Below the pieces are notes generated by a model, which ran no database searches, was not told where the DNA came from, and saw only the letters and a list, made by a program, of their open reading frames with translations. Positions 11,975 through 59,726 of a stretch of DNA of 64,000 nt are shown piece by piece; positions within the stretch are counted from its first letter, which is position 1, and every line of letters starts with the position of its first letter. Origin of the DNA: Nannobrachium achirus (taxonomy: Eukaryota > Chordata > Actinopteri > Myctophiformes > Myctophidae); assembly GCA_963921795.1 (NCBI GenBank), contig OY997657.1, positions 31,114,043 through 31,178,042 on the forward strand, written 5' to 3'. The translations under genes were made by a program, and so were the position numbers.

Positions 11975-13966
11975 GTTGAATATTGAGAATTTTATTTAAA
12001 AAAGAAATTGATTGCCAACAGTTAACAGTACAGGTAGTAAAAAAGAAAAGCTGCTGAGTTAAGAGCGAGTGGTCGCTATAGTGATTCTGACTTAACAGTT
12101 GAATCAGATAATGTCTGCCATGACATACTAGATCTGTGCTGCAGAGTCTTAAAAAATCTGATGTTTCCAGTGTAAATACAGTCTCTCTTTTGCATAAACT
12201 CAGCAGAAAATGGGTGGGCTACGCTACATTAGCTTCCCTCAGCTAAAAATGTAAAATAAAACTGCACTTCATGTTCTAATAATGGAGAAGACATTCTCAG
12301 AGGTTTGGTTACGGACAATATTGAAGGAAAGCATGTTTGTGTCAATGGCTACCTTGTAACTAGAAGGTCACAGGTTTGATCATCACAGTTAGACAATCTG
12401 TGTGTAAGAATCTTAGAAATATTTTTTTGGCAGTCCTGGCGAAAATCTACTTCCCTGACGCCATTAACCTGATCAATATTATTGTCTCAGGCTTCAAGTG
12501 CACACAGTCCACCATAAAGACTTGAGATTTATTTAAAGACAAGACATTTGTTTGAAATGGCTAGACTTAATGCCAGGGAGAAAACAACATTCTGGTTCAA
12601 TTTCCCGCTTACAGATTACTGCTGTACAATAGGAAGCCAATGAACAAACTATTGTAATTGGTGTCTCTTTGAAGAGTAGTAATGACATGTTCACCAGTAA
12701 CTAAAATACAAAATTAGACCAAATATTAACACATTCCTAAAATCAAATCCACAGAATTGTCCAAAACAAAAACTGATATTGTGATAATAACTATATTCCT
12801 AACTCTATAACCAGCCCTTTCCCTTTCACCTCTAGTGTGCTTGATCAAATTTACATACAAACCGGCCTTTTCTTCTGCCATGAGAAATTCAATCAGCTTG
12901 CTGTCTGCATCTTGGCAGGTCTTGCCACTAGAGCCCGAAACCTCTTTCTCTTTCCCTGAGTTTGATACTGTGACATTAACTTTCCACAGGAAACTGGGGT
13001 TGGGGATGCAATCAAGGATGTCTGTTTTTTTTATTTAAACAAAGCAGAGTAAAAAAAAAAACAAGTTTATGAGCCCAGTTGTGGTGTCAGTGGTGTATAA
13101 CAGAGCTCTTAAGCATTTTCTGCATCCATGTTCCTTGACATACGTTGATTGGATCGGATTTTGGACGTTTTATTCTTTTGATAAGATGGATACTGATAGC
13201 ATTAGCAGTAACCATCTAATTACCATCTAATGGAGGTACCACTCTATAGCTAACGAATGCTCTTCAGACACTTAAGTAATTACCAAACTGTGTAGGAACT
13301 GGATGTGATCAAATAATTTGGGTTCTTTTCCAAAGACCTAAGGACCTTGCTCAAATTATACATACGGGCTTAAATCATCACAACACTACCAGAGAAATTA
13401 AGACCGTCACCTGCCAAATTCTGGTAATTTTTGGCTCTGGCTGAGACATTTCCCAAACGCTAGCAGCCACTTTGGCACGTAAACAACAATTATTTGGGAA
13501 GGTGTTGTTCTATTCGGTGTGGTTCTATTATAGAAATCAAATTGGCTGGGAAAATAGTGGAAGCAGCCAGTGCATGTTTTGGATGCAATGTTGACTACAG
13601 ATTTAGTTTCCTGTCCAGATCAGAGTTGATCCAAATGTGATAACCTCTAGCTAGCCTGGCTCCATTTTCTCTCAGTTAAAATTATAATTATAATTCAATA
13701 TAACCCCATGGAATCGGACTGAACTGGCCTCAGCTGTTCTATCTAGACAGATGGTTTGTCAGGCGATTAAGTCAATGAGCAGTTATGGTCATGGGTAATG
13801 ATCACATTGGAACAGTTCCTCTTTGTGCTTACAGATGAAGCCAAAGTCGGGATATTCAATCAGTGCAAAACGTACACAGGCCAAATTTGAAAAAGGGAGG
13901 GAAAATTAAGTGATTTGGGAAAGAAAGAATCCATATTCAAGGATGTTATGCAACACCCCCCCCCCT

Positions 13967-14030
<64 letters not shown>

Positions 14031-14240
14031 GAACACTTCAACCACCTTCACCTGACCACTGTAGCTTCCCCTCACACTGTATATAAAGAAAACAAGAACA
14101 AAACAAGAAAATAAATTCAACCATCTGTGGTCTGTGTGCCAGGAGTCAGCCGTTCCCCAGGAGGAGAGGTGTCTCTCCCATGAAGCAGACTCTTTAAACA
14201 GAGTCTAATTCACTGCCTTGTCACAGTCTCCAATGGACAC
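11975..14240 (-). other. uggt1: uggt1 3' untranslated region
   Basis: Lies between the TGA at 14243-14241 and the distal poly(A) signal. It contains a C-run followed by a (CA)n tract at 13968-14027. A minus-strand frame around 12840-13000 stays open for about 50 codons, but it matches nothing I know and has no splice support. Confidence 0.6.
11991..11996 (-). terminator. uggt1: uggt1 polyadenylation signal (AATAAA on minus strand)
   Basis: TTTATT on the plus strand, about 2.25 kb past the uggt1 stop. It is the last AATAAA before the sp3 3' end and so the likely end of the minus-strand transcript. AATAAA-type signals nearer the stop may give shorter forms. Confidence 0.55.
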
Positions 14241-48730
<34,490 letters not shown>

Positions 48731-48816
48731 GTTTCCTAGTGGTGGGGTCCTGTCACCCGGATAGGGTATTCTGCCGTTTCGCCTGTTCTAAAATGACTGA
48801 AATTCAAACTGTAGGT

Positions 48817-49312
48817 CAGTGGTTCTCAAACTTTCTCATGTCAAGGACCCCCAAATTGACACTTATTTCCCTGCGGACCCCACATTTGAAAAGATATCAC
48901 AGGGACCCCTATTAGAGAAGATTTTTACAGCTCTAGCAGTGATTCCCAAAAATTTTAAGGTCCCCCAGTTTATTGTCATTTCTATCTCTGAGGCCCCAAT
49001 ATTATAAAATCAATGTTAATTTAACTCTGAGAGTATACCCATAAGGGTCCATCTGTCTTTTCAATGTTATATGAGATACACAAAGTGGTTCCTGTGTAAT
49101 AAGCCGTAAAGCTTACTAGGATCTCCTTTTAGTTGACCTTGTACCAGTGATTTGTGCCATGAAAACTGTCATGAAACTGTACTTTTTTCTATTGCAAACT
49201 GCTAATAAACTCTTCAATCATTTGGTTAACTATCATTTAGCTGGGGACCCCGGCCCCTGGAACTCCCTCAAGGACCCCTGGGGGTCCCCGGACCCCACTT
49301 TGAGAACCAATG
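48817..49312. mobile_element. hAT non-autonomous element with target duplication, just upstream of uggt1
   Basis: CAGTGGTTCTCAAACTTTCT...CTTTGAGAACCAATG, 496 bp, flanked by CTGTAGGT (48809-48816) and CTGTAGGA (49313-49320). A retroelement 3' end (49115-49230) is nested inside. No transposase. Confidence 0.85.
49115..49230 (+). mobile_element. Retroelement 3' end, copy 3, nested in the hAT element
   Basis: 'ctaggatctccttttagttgaccttgtacc...gcaaactgctaataaactcttcaatca', closely matching the inverse of 46201-46310. Confidence 0.5.
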
Positions 49313-50351
49313 CTGTAGGAATAACAATAGGCCTATAATAGGCTATATGCTTTTATTCCCTCTTTTTTACGGGAGGGTGAGTGACACTGTATTTATAAGG
49401 TGGTAACCTGGTTACCGCCTTCGGCTGCGTATGGCGGTGTCTGTGTTAGTTTAAGCCCGTATGTGGGTATGTCGGTGTCTGTGTTTGTTTATCCCAATCA
49501 GGGACCAGCCACCAGCATTTCTGGCAACATCATCATTAACAGCCAATGAGGGACCATCATTTGGCCTACTTGTGGACAAGGCGCAAGTTGGCACCTCGAC
49601 AGAGTGCAGTTCTTGTTCAGGGTTTTGCAGTCTTTTATAGGACAAATAGAAGCATTTCCCCTAAAACTATTCAAAATAGTAGGCCTAGGATACAACAAGC
49701 CCCAGATTTCAATTGTGTTTAAAGGCAGTAGCTCTGTTTATGTTTGCAGTAGGTCTGTCAGAGGTCAAGATACAGATAGCGCAGGAAACACAATGGTTTT
49801 GCTATGGTATGACCGGGGGCATCCACATAGGTTTTCTCTATGGGTGAAGGTTTTGTTATACAGCATGTGAGGGATGCTTTGTTTTAGGTGGTTATAACAT
49901 TTTAATGCTCACTTCTTCACTTTCAAATCATGAATTTAGTGTCTGATTGCTGCGAAACTTTTTTCCCACTACTAGGCCAAGGAAGAAATGCCACCCTACA
50001 TTTTTTAAATTGGCCACATGGTCGTGCAATAACAGTCAAATTTCTGTGAGCAGCTAATCTCCGGCACCATTGTTCCCATCAGCATAAAACTTTGCATGCA
50101 CACTCACATTTTTTTACACTGGCCTGTTATAGCGCCACCAGGAGTACAAATTATCTCTATAGTCATGTGATGGCATGGCCTAGGAGGCTTTTAACAGTAG
50201 TGTATGGGAAATAGGCCTACCTATGCCTATATGTTTTATCTGTTTGTGGGTGAATAAGAGGAATATGCTGTAGGCTATTTAAATATGTGATATTTGAGGG
50301 GGGATTCCTGATGTCTGTCTGGATGTAATTTAATCTGATAGAATTCTTTAA

Positions 50352-50356
50352 TTATA

Positions 50357-50447
<91 letters not shown>
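50352..50447. repeat. (AT)n microsatellite
   Basis: Nearly pure AT dinucleotide run. Confidence 0.96.
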
Positions 50448-50450
<3 letters not shown>

Positions 50451-51176
50451 CTGTATATGGTCATGAGTTCAAGGTCATGAGATCAAGGTCATGAGATAAA
50501 GACGTATTTGTCCCTCCAAATTTTACAGTCTGTAGCCCGCTTTGAAACAAATCATTCTGGTGCTATAACAGGCCGATTCACGTTTTGGCCTATAACTCTT
50601 GAACTGTAGGTCATACAATCAAATACATTTCCCATGAATTCCCCACATAAGACTTATAGTCATTGAAATGGGTTACGAGGGCAGCATTTAATTTCATTGG
50701 TTCTCGTCCAGTTATAGAACCACCATGAGACATTTTCTTTGTAGCCATGTGACCAAGACGTATCTATCACATTTCTCATATTCCATTCCAATTGGCTATG
50801 AATGGCTTCCAAAGTTTGTGGGGGTGGCCGTATTGCACAAAATACCACACATCATATAAGCCAAGGAAGAACTTCCATCCCAAATTGTTCAAATCTCCTC
50901 ATGGTGGCGCCCACTTCCCATGTTGGCCTAGGCTATGACTCTTGAACTGTAGGTCTTACAATCAACATCTCTTTTCCTCTGGATTCCTTGGCTCACAACG
51001 CAACTTATAGGCCCTGTCTGTACCAGGTTATTTTCTGCCATAGGCCCAGTGTGTTTTCTTCAAAACTACTCCTAGAGATTCTGTCCAAAACTCACATACA
51101 TCGGTACACAATATCTCTGAGGTCATGTGATTGTCTCCACCAGCCGAAGGCGGGGGGAGAGTATGTTTTCGCCCCT

Positions 51177-51212
51177 GTCCGTCCGTCCGTCCGTCCGTCC
51201 GTGCGTCCGTCC
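51177..51212. repeat. (CCGT)n tetranucleotide repeat
   Basis: GTCCGTCCGTCC units with one GTGC interruption. Follows 'ccaccagccgaaggcgggg', a frequent start of this repeat type. Confidence 0.9.
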
Positions 51213-53999
51213 TCCAAGTTTGTTAACAGCCAAAATGAGCACACACACTCCATGCCAATTCAGAACCTCTGCCCCAGATTTTTCAAATGCAGTGATGTCA
51301 TTACGTGCGCGTCCCGCGTCAAATACGCGTTCATGTCGCCCAGAGACGCATTCACGTCTTGTTTCTGGGGTCCCGGGGACGCGCCTCCATTATTAATCCA
51401 TAATTTACCGCATCGCGGTAAAAGAAAAACATTAGCGATTAGCGAATCGCAAAGGCCGCGATGTTCTGCTAAGTAGACTTCCCAAGCAATATGGAGACGT
51501 TTACATTTTTGAAATCCCTTCATAATTGACTACGCAATGATCAAATCAAACCGTGGTGTCTGTCTTTGCTTCCTATTAAACCTGCGGAGAGGAGAGGAGC
51601 CAACTGTCTGTCTAACAGCACGTACAAGTTTATTTCCGTTCCAACAGAGTAGGTTCCAACGGAGTAGGCCTACTCCATAGCTACAGGTAGTGAATGTTCT
51701 TGTAATCATTATAAATATAATGTCCTTAAATCCTTGTGCATTGATTAAAAGCTGCCGTTTGTCATAAGCTGAAAGTGAAAGTGATTTCTGTGCAACGGTG
51801 GCTGCCCCTCCTCTTTCCCCCGCACACACAACTTTTGGTGTGTGTCTTAGGGTGCTTTTTTTTGCCTTGATGAAACTTAAGCAAGGCAGCGACATGCGGT
51901 ACTTTCTTCCTTGACAATAATGAGAGGCAGACAATACCATTACTGACATTTTGCTGAATATAAAAACGTTTTATATTGCTAATAGCAAAGTAAAAGGGAA
52001 TCTTTTGGAAACTTAATGGGTCTGTTACTCGGTGAACAAATGGAACCAAATGGACCTGTTCCATTTGTAGGCCTACTCTAGTTTTTTAAAATGTAATATA
52101 AATTGGGGTCCCAGTGATATAAATATAATTAAATGCGTGTCTGTAGCCTAGTGTATTTAGAAATCCTAGTTCTAAGTTCAAACATTAGCCAAATTGTAAA
52201 ATAAATATAAGAAATAGGCAAACATTTTGAAAATAGCCGATCTACAAGCTCAGTCTTTAGACGGCCTTAATAACCTATTGTGGTGTGTAAAATAGCCTAT
52301 AGAAAAAAGTTAAGGGTAATAATAATAATGGTAATAATAAGGGTAGTAATAATAATAATAATACATAAAAAAGTATCGAAAACGGTATCGAAAAAGGTAT
52401 CGTATCGATTCCCAGGTATCGAAAAAGGTATCGTATCGATTCAGAGGTGAACGATACCCATCTCCGCGGCGTTGAATTTTTTTGGGACCCATAAAATATC
52501 CCTGGGACTCATCCGAAAAACTCTTCTGGGGTCCCGGGACTCATTACATTAAAAACCTATTAACATCACTGCGGCCCTGTTCTAGCCCCACCATGAGGCC
52601 GATGTTTGCAAAACACATTTCTGTACACTACTCCTACAGATTTTGTCCACCAGGAGGCCAATTTGTGCAAAACTACCTTTTGGCCAGTACTCCTACAGAT
52701 TTTGTCCAAAAATCACGCAAATCGGTACAGTCATGTGATCGCTCCGTTTTGGACAAAATGCCTCAAATCACAAACGCAGAGTGCAATTAACATGAAATCG
52801 TGCACACATGTTCCCACTAGGCAGAGGAAGAATAACAGGCCAATTCGGGGTTTTACCTATAACTCCACCCATCAGTTTCAAACTTTGTAAGCGCTTTCCC
52901 GATAGGCCAAGGAAAAACCCTTTACTTGCATTTTTCACATCAGCCTTTTATAGCGCCACCAGGAGGCCGACTTATGTAAGACACATTTTTGGATATTACT
53001 CCTTCAGCTTTTACCCAAAATTAACACAAATCAGTACACAGTATCTCTACAGTCATATGATCAAGACGGATCTGTCCCATATTAAATATTCCATCCTGAT
53101 TGGCTAAGATTGGCCTCCAAACTTTGCAGGATTGATCCGTTTCGAACAAAATGCCTCAAATCAAACACAGCGTGCAATTCGAATGAAATTGTGCATGCAC
53201 ATTCGCAAAAGGCCACACTACAACATGTTCAAATCAGCCTCATGGTGGCGCCATGAAAGGTCTAAGATTGGTGAAGAACACATGCCACCCTTTTCACATT
53301 GGCATATTATAGCACCACCAGGACGCGTGGCCTGGTGGAGACATGTGCTCGGAAGAGCACTTCTTCTAGTTTATAAGTTTGATTTTTCAGATTCCATGCA
53401 TAGCCATGGCTATGACCAAAGTTTGCGGGTCCTAGTTAGGCAACCCGGCCTAGCGGAGACCCTTCCTAATTTGTTTGTTTGTTTTGCATATGTGGCACCC
53501 AGTTTATTCTCGTTTCTATATTGTGTTTTGTTTGTGTTATGTGGCTATCCAAGGGAGTCGGGACAATTTTAAAAAGTAAACATACTATCTCTGAGCCTAT
53601 TTTAGTTTGTATGTACCAGTGATTTACCTTGTGTATATAGGTGGGTTTGGGTGATAACATTCAGTGATCTTACTTTTCCTATTACCTCTCTCAACACCAA
53701 ATCAGTAATACAGGGGGCAAAGTTAAACCCCTGTTGAATTTAAAAATTCTTCCATTGCAGAGTAGACCTGGGAGTTCTAGGATTCAACCTTGAAAACTGC
53801 ACTTAGGTTCATCCCTTTGGGACAGATGGGTAAATTGTTTGAGTGCTGCTTGTCAACCTGTTGTATGTTCATAATGAAAATATGATGGGGGCGACAGGAA
53901 CAATCCCAGGTTGTGGGGACATGGGTCTTGCTTTTTCATTTACTTGCTCTGCAGTCTAAATTAAATTGGACAGCTGATGTTCCATAGAGAACAGCTCTG

Positions 54000-54135
54000 T
54001 GGTTTGATTTAACATTATATAAAAAAGCAGCACCATTAATTATCCCGGCTGGATCTGACCTTCACATTGAGGAACACACACACAAAGAATGCACAAATAC
54101 ACACACGCTCACACGCTCGCTCGCTCGCTCGCTCG

Positions 54136-54200
<65 letters not shown>

Positions 54201-54700
54201 CCCGCAGGGCCCGTTTGTCTGTCAAGAAGGTGACATCTTCAGATGAATTATGGGAGGTGGCTGTCATCTTCTCCGGGGTCAAATACAAAATGGCCAACCT
54301 GAGGTGTGGTGGGCTCCATGTCCCCAGACTGCCACACGTCAGCCATTTTAGAGGTTGAAAGCCTCAACGGGGGACCAAAACGACCTCAATTAAACCTCCA
54401 TTAATATTAATACATTTTGTCGTTTCACGTGAGTCGCCACTAATTAAATGTGTCCCTGTCTGCATAATGGGGGTCAGGCAAGGTCACCTACATGAAGCTA
54501 ATTTAGTACATTACAGCCATTACCAATGCTGGGATAGCTCAGTGCATAAATACAAATACTAAATTAATCAAATTAATTGCTTATCGTAATTAGGCAAAAC
54601 ATATGCACTGTTTATTCAGCCTGACAAATTAGCAAAAATAAGTGATAACTTTAGGTATTAAAAGGCCTGTGACTGGTTTGTGCAAAGAAGCTTTCGTGGT
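54000..54700. promoter_or_regulatory. Candidate conserved non-coding element or enhancer with homeodomain-type sites
   Basis: Outside the embedded microsatellite this stretch is not repeat-like and has many TAATTA-type words: CATTAATTATC (about 54033), CAATTAAAC (about 54387), CACTAATTAAATG (about 54437), TTAATCAAATTAATTGC (about 54563), CGTAATTAGG (about 54585) and AAATTAGC (about 54627). The call is inferred from motif density only. Conservation could not be tested. Confidence 0.3.
54112..54199. repeat. (GCTC)n-(CA)n compound microsatellite
   Basis: GCTC units to about 54137, then (CA)n to 54199. Confidence 0.95.
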
Positions 54701-54920
54701 TTTCCATCATTTCTGTATATACTGGTCCAGGTGTGTTTGTGTGTGTGACCTAATAGACATAAAAAATAATGTAGGCCTACTGCCCTTCTAATACCCCCAT
54801 ATTATTTATTGTTTGTCCGTGTTCTGGTTTGCATTCCACTGACCTTTCACCAGGATCAACATTTATGGGACTTTTATGAAAGCGTTAACAGGTTTGCATT
54901 GCATAAGCTTTTTATGAGCT

Positions 54921-55030
54921 CCTACACTGTCAAATTGTGAGTGTTCATTTTACTCTCAAAGTGTACAATTGAAGCAAATGGAACCATTATGGGAACTCTA
55001 AGAGATAAATGAACACTCAGGATTTTAGTC
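54921..55030. mobile_element. Short MITE with inverted ends
   Basis: 'ctacactgtcaaattgtgagtg' at left and 'gaacactcaggattttag' at right are imperfect inverses. Relatives lie near 25176-25215 and 26972-27020. Confidence 0.5.
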
Positions 55031-57550
55031 CCTCTCTCAGTCTCACTCTGTCTATCTCTCTCATACCAATCTGAGACTCCATCTGCAACACTCACTGCAT
55101 AGCCACACTCTGACAAACCAACCACATCATTTCTGACCATAACAGGACTGCAGGATTCCTCAGGTTGGTCTCCCACTGGAGTCAGTCTGTCGGAGTTCCA
55201 AAGCATTGCCTGGGAGGATGGCCTCTATTGTTCATTTCTCTATTGTGCAGGCCTTCCTGGGAGCCCAATATCATTCAAGATGATTTGCTGTTGACCTGGA
55301 AGATTAGCTGAACCCTGGGTTGGGGTTCAGATAACAGGCAATGACTTCCATTTTAATCATATTTATTTCATTGCTGTGCATGTGCTCTGTTACTGTATAG
55401 TCTAGTAGTGAAATACATTTGTAATTATTCATATTTGTTTCATACACAGCATATTCAGCAATGAAGGTTTATGCCATGCCATTGTTGAAAAAGCCTCAAA
55501 CACAGACAAAAGACCAACGCCATTGTGACCATTTGCTGATGCCAATGGGGCAATCCTCCAATGCTATAATAGCCTGGCTCTGAAGCATGCAAGGGAAGCA
55601 CTCAATATGAACTTATCTGCAGAATGCCATGCTGAACATAAGCGATAATATTGTCAAAGCTTCTTTGTTTGCATGACGGCGGCATGGGACCAGAGATCTG
55701 AGAGAAAGAGTTGAGGCCAAGTTGACCTCCTAATAATGGACTGCAGCCAGGGCCAATACAATCACTCAGAGCCTGATTCCTAGTGCCCTAGAGTGAGCAC
55801 TTCTCTCTCCCCCCCTCTCGTGCGCACACACACAAATTCAGAGAGACAAAAGCTGTTCAGCCCTCTGCTGTAGCTCAGCCATTATTGTTTGTTTAGTCCG
55901 GCTGCACTTGAAATGACAACGACCTGGTACAGAGGAGAGGATTAAAGACGGTGCTCAGTCCAGCACACAATGTCCCAGCTGTCAGAAGTCCTGCATGTCC
56001 CCCCTCCACGCCATATCACAATTTTCTCCCAATTCTGTTCATACGTCAGGCAGAAGATGACCCCACTCTGCCCTTGTTTTTTCCCCCCCTCACATGGGTG
56101 CTGTCTATTTGCTTTTTATCTTTCCTCAATCCCAAGGTAGTTAAAGTTTGCTCTACTGCTTCTTGCTGTCCAGGGAAATTATTTTACTTCCTGGCTCTGA
56201 GGGGGGTCAAAGTTTAAAGCTCAACGGGCAGGTGATGAGAAGGGGCGAAGGTCTGAGTTAAACCTAACCTACCAAGGGCACAGTTATTTATACCCCACCT
56301 GAGTCGCACTCATTCCTTCCATCGATGCATATATAGTGCACACTACAGTAGCCCCCCTGCCCCCTAAAGGAGAGGAAGAGGTGCATGTGTGTGTATAATT
56401 GTGTGCATACGTGTACAAGGTAGAGCCGGTGTGTCTGCAGATTGAATTAGGCCGTAGATCACTGCTGACAGGGCTGGGGCTGTCGTTAGGGGGCGAACAG
56501 GCAGCTTTATGGGGTCACGGTCCTGTGGTTTGTGCGTGTGAGTGGTTGAAATGTCCTTTAGCTATAGATTGGCCAGTAGACGGGACTGAGTGGGGCTGCA
56601 GAGAGCTGGAGGGCAGAGCCGTGGCACAAACAGTAAAGACCGCAGTGATGACTGTGCATACGTGTTTTTTAATTGACTTTGTGGCTGCACTTTATGTGAT
56701 CCACCTTTGGCGTGACCTTCTGAAGGAGGAGGAAATGTGTATTTCCCCCCACCTCAAAAACAGTTCACATGTGACAGGAAAATGAGAGAGGGAAGAGTCA
56801 CAACATGGGTGCAATATTAACCACAAAACACAAACGGCTCTGTAAAAATGAAGTATCTTTAATTGGTGGCTTGATGATTCATTCTTGCAATCATAAGTAA
56901 ACAAACCCAGGATGACGCTTACAAAGGGAGCCAGAGAAGCTCTGCACACCACTTGAAAAATGAGTCTCAACAAACCACAAGAAATTATTAACGATGCCAG
57001 GCTTATCTTGTGTTCACAAAGAAAACGCTTTTAAGACCTCGGATGTATAGATAATGCTGAGACAAGATATAGCTGAATATTAGGTTTTACACCCTCAATC
57101 TCTGGAATCAATTTAGTCCAAGTATTTATTTTCCATTCGTAACAGAGTAGTGTTGTTTTTTTGGGGCATACTGTTGTTTGATGACGATTATAGGCCAGTT
57201 GCCTTCAAAGAGCTGATCCAGAACTGCTTCAAAACGATGGTTGCTTGAGGGATTACCGCGGGAATTGTAATGGTCGGCAAGAGGCCAATTACCCGCTACT
57301 GGTCATATAGTAGCTCATGCGGCATACATACACACACCTCCACATCATTATGTGTAAAGACAGTTTGGGCAGGAAAGAAACATAAATAGGCAATAAAAGG
57401 AATCCCGTGAGGGACAATGAATGACACTGTCCTACGGTTCTGGATCAGGGCTTTGACCACTAATGCATAACACCTGATATTTGTTCATAACCCAAATGTG
57501 GTTTAATAGAAGTACATCCGGCTTTGAAAAATCGTGTGTAGGGAGTCTGC
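55031..57550. other. Gene-free stretch between uggt1 and hs6st1
   Basis: Largely unique sequence without coding exons that I can support. The open frame at 56399-56785 has no recognisable family. A FOX-like GTAAACAAAC at about 56897 and SOX-like TTCTTTGTTT at about 55661 are single motifs. It could contain distal hs6st1 3'UTR or enhancers. Confidence 0.4.
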
Positions 57551-57590
57551 CTCAAGCCCTTAAGGGAGATTTATACTTTAGCTGCACACT

Positions 57591-57665
57591 CAAAACAGCC
57601 AATCTACAAGCTTACAACGCGGCACAGTGCAACGAATTGTAAGCTTGCAGATCTGCTATGTTTGT
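57591..57665. repeat. Palindromic repeat family copy
   Basis: 'caaaacagccaatctacaag' and inverse 'cttgcagatctgctatgttt' around 'cttacaacgcgg...gaattgtaag'. Confidence 0.65.
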
Positions 57666-58229
57666 TGCGAGGCACCAGTGCGTGCAATTAAGCATAACAG
57701 GGCTTTTATCGTTTACTTGTCTCCAGTCTCTGCCGCAAGAATACAATGGACGGCCATCTGCCATCCCTATTGGGCTACTTTCGAGGATACAGAAAAAGCA
57801 CCATTATCGACTCTGGATGTGTCCCAGTGTTTTTCATCTCCCTCTCCTTCCCCTTATGAATCATCCCTGAAAAGAGACAGAATGAGTGATGCAGATGGAA
57901 CCAGTGGCCAATCTGTAGACCCTTTTGATAATGGCAGGCCAAAATGGGTGGTTAAATTGTTGGGTTCTGCAGCAGTTAAAGGATACAGCTGGTATTTTTT
58001 CCATATTTGGCAATCATTGTCATAACGTAGATGAGTGAAAACATTAAAAACAATACATTATGATGCCTAATAATATTGCACTGCATTAACGTAGATATAC
58101 TTAACTAATTAAAAGATATAACAGAATGGATGGGCAGATTTTCATTAAACCTGGTTGGAATAATCAGTAGGCTGCCCCAAAGAGCTTAACTTTTAGGTCG
58201 AAACAGTCACGGTCAACATTACGTAATGC

Positions 58230-58442
58230 ACCGTTTCTCAATGTTGGTTACGGGACCACCAGGGGTCCAAACGGATGCTTATGGGTCTGTTAACTCCGAG
58301 TGTACAAATAGAACCAAACGGGTTCAATTGGTTTGGTTCCATTCGTTTTCTCTGACTTAGATGAACACTGAGGATTTTACAGCGTAGATTAGGGTCCCAC
58401 AAACTGGGGGTATTTGAAATGAAAAAGGTTGAGAATCACTGA
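58230..58442. mobile_element. hAT-like remnant
   Basis: 'accgtttctcaatgttgg' to 'aaaggttgagaatcactgac', with 'accaggggtccaaacgg' and 'tagggtcccacaaactggggg' inside. Same general family as 33829-34228. Confidence 0.5.
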
Positions 58443-59726
58443 CATAATGGACCACATCCTAGGATTGCAGCGATGTGAAACAAGAGGTGATGTGTGGGCA
58501 GGGTTGGCATTCTTTAACTAAAGAGATGGCATTGGCCCTCACGTTGTCCTCTGGATGGCACAAAGCCTGCATTCAAATGGACTCAATCACATCGTGACAT
58601 TTCTCTTTTTCTTCTCTTGCTACTTTTCCCTGACCTTCCCTGTGAATATCACATCATTTTAGCTCATTTAGTTTTTAACAAGGACTAGGACAGGGGTAAG
58701 TTACATTATAATACTTGCAGATAATTGGGGAGTTTGGTCAATTCCAATAAAGCCCACAGAAACAAATTAAAAAAAGGACCGGACAGGAAATTGGCTTTGA
58801 GCTTTAGGATGGTCAGTCTCGTTCGGCAAAATATGGGGCAAGGGGAGGGGGGCTTAACCTGTCCCCCATACAGAAATGGCAAGGTTATTGGTCATGGAAC
58901 CTGTCACTCACTCAAACGTAAGACATTCTCTCAGTCAGACACTATTTACAAAGGCATACACATATACCATTAAAAGGCATACTGTACATAGTATTTACAC
59001 ACAGACAGTCATAACACTGGCACGCAAACATGGATGCAGACACACACACATGCACACACATTCACACACAGAGTAGTCAGATAAATCAATGTAGTATAAT
59101 GCAGACACATCGCCTGGTAATAGTTATGATGTCATGGAGTTAACAAGATCCCAGTACTTAAGAGGCACTACAACCTCGCCTCCATCCCTTTCTTAGGCTA
59201 AAACAGACAGAAGTTCTTTCTAATATCTTTAATTCAGACACATTCTCCTTCCTTACTGGTCACCAGTGCTGTGTGCTCGGTAAGTAGAGGCGGCTCTGTT
59301 TGAAAAGGGAGCATCTTACTTTTTCCGCTGCAGATCTTAGTCATAAAAAAATAATATTAAAAGAAAAGGACAAAATGTAAGAGTCGCTGAAAATGCCTTC
59401 CACTACATTACGAGCTCATATTGCCATGGTGACCAATACGTTTCCAGAATCCAGTTGCGTCTCCAACATTTTGTCTGAAGGTTCCCAAGGAGCTTGTCGC
59501 TTAAGCAGCTTTGCTCCCTGACAAACAAAGTATACAGGGCAACGAACGCTCTTCTGCTTGTTATCTGCCTTTGTTTTTTACACCTATATGCAATCCAGCC
59601 CTATAATTGGAGATCATTTGACTGTAGGACTGGCATGCCAAAATAACACAAACTCATTAAAATAAAGAATTATAAGTAACTAGTTAAGCGACAGGCACAT
59701 TGGAAACCACTGACAGACTAATGCCA

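Larger units (their letters stand above)
49850..53480. repeat. Cluster of degenerate teleost repeats ('tatagcgccaccaggag' units)
   Basis: Recurring phrases 'tatagcgccaccaggag', 'actcctacagattttgtcc', 'caaatcggtacac', 'aaaatgcctcaaatca' and 'gaactgtaggtc' occur at about 50125, 50570, 50900, 51060, 52640, 52965 and 53305. The cluster also holds an (AT)n tract (50352-50447), a (CCGT)n tract (51177-51212) and a block (51476-51575) shared with 23198-23290. The frames in it are repeat-derived. 18245-19921 carries a relative. Confidence 0.6.

Noticed and set aside
12835..13038. Open frame on both strands in the uggt1 3'UTR
   Set aside because: About 50-65 codons with no known similarity and no supporting splice sites or neighbours. 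Chance is sufficient.
51127..51396. Frame with 'VRPSVRPSVRP' repeats
   Set aside because: Translation of the (CCGT)n tetranucleotide tract inside a repeat.
52482..53572. Chain of 95-150 codon frames on the plus strand
   Set aside because: They overlap in several frames and follow the repeated 'gccaccaggaggcc' units, so they are repeat by-products and not a gene or transposase.
57627..58025. 132-codon plus-strand open frame between uggt1 and hs6st1
   Set aside because: It begins in a palindromic MITE, has no recognisable domain or exon structure, and its sequence looks non-coding.
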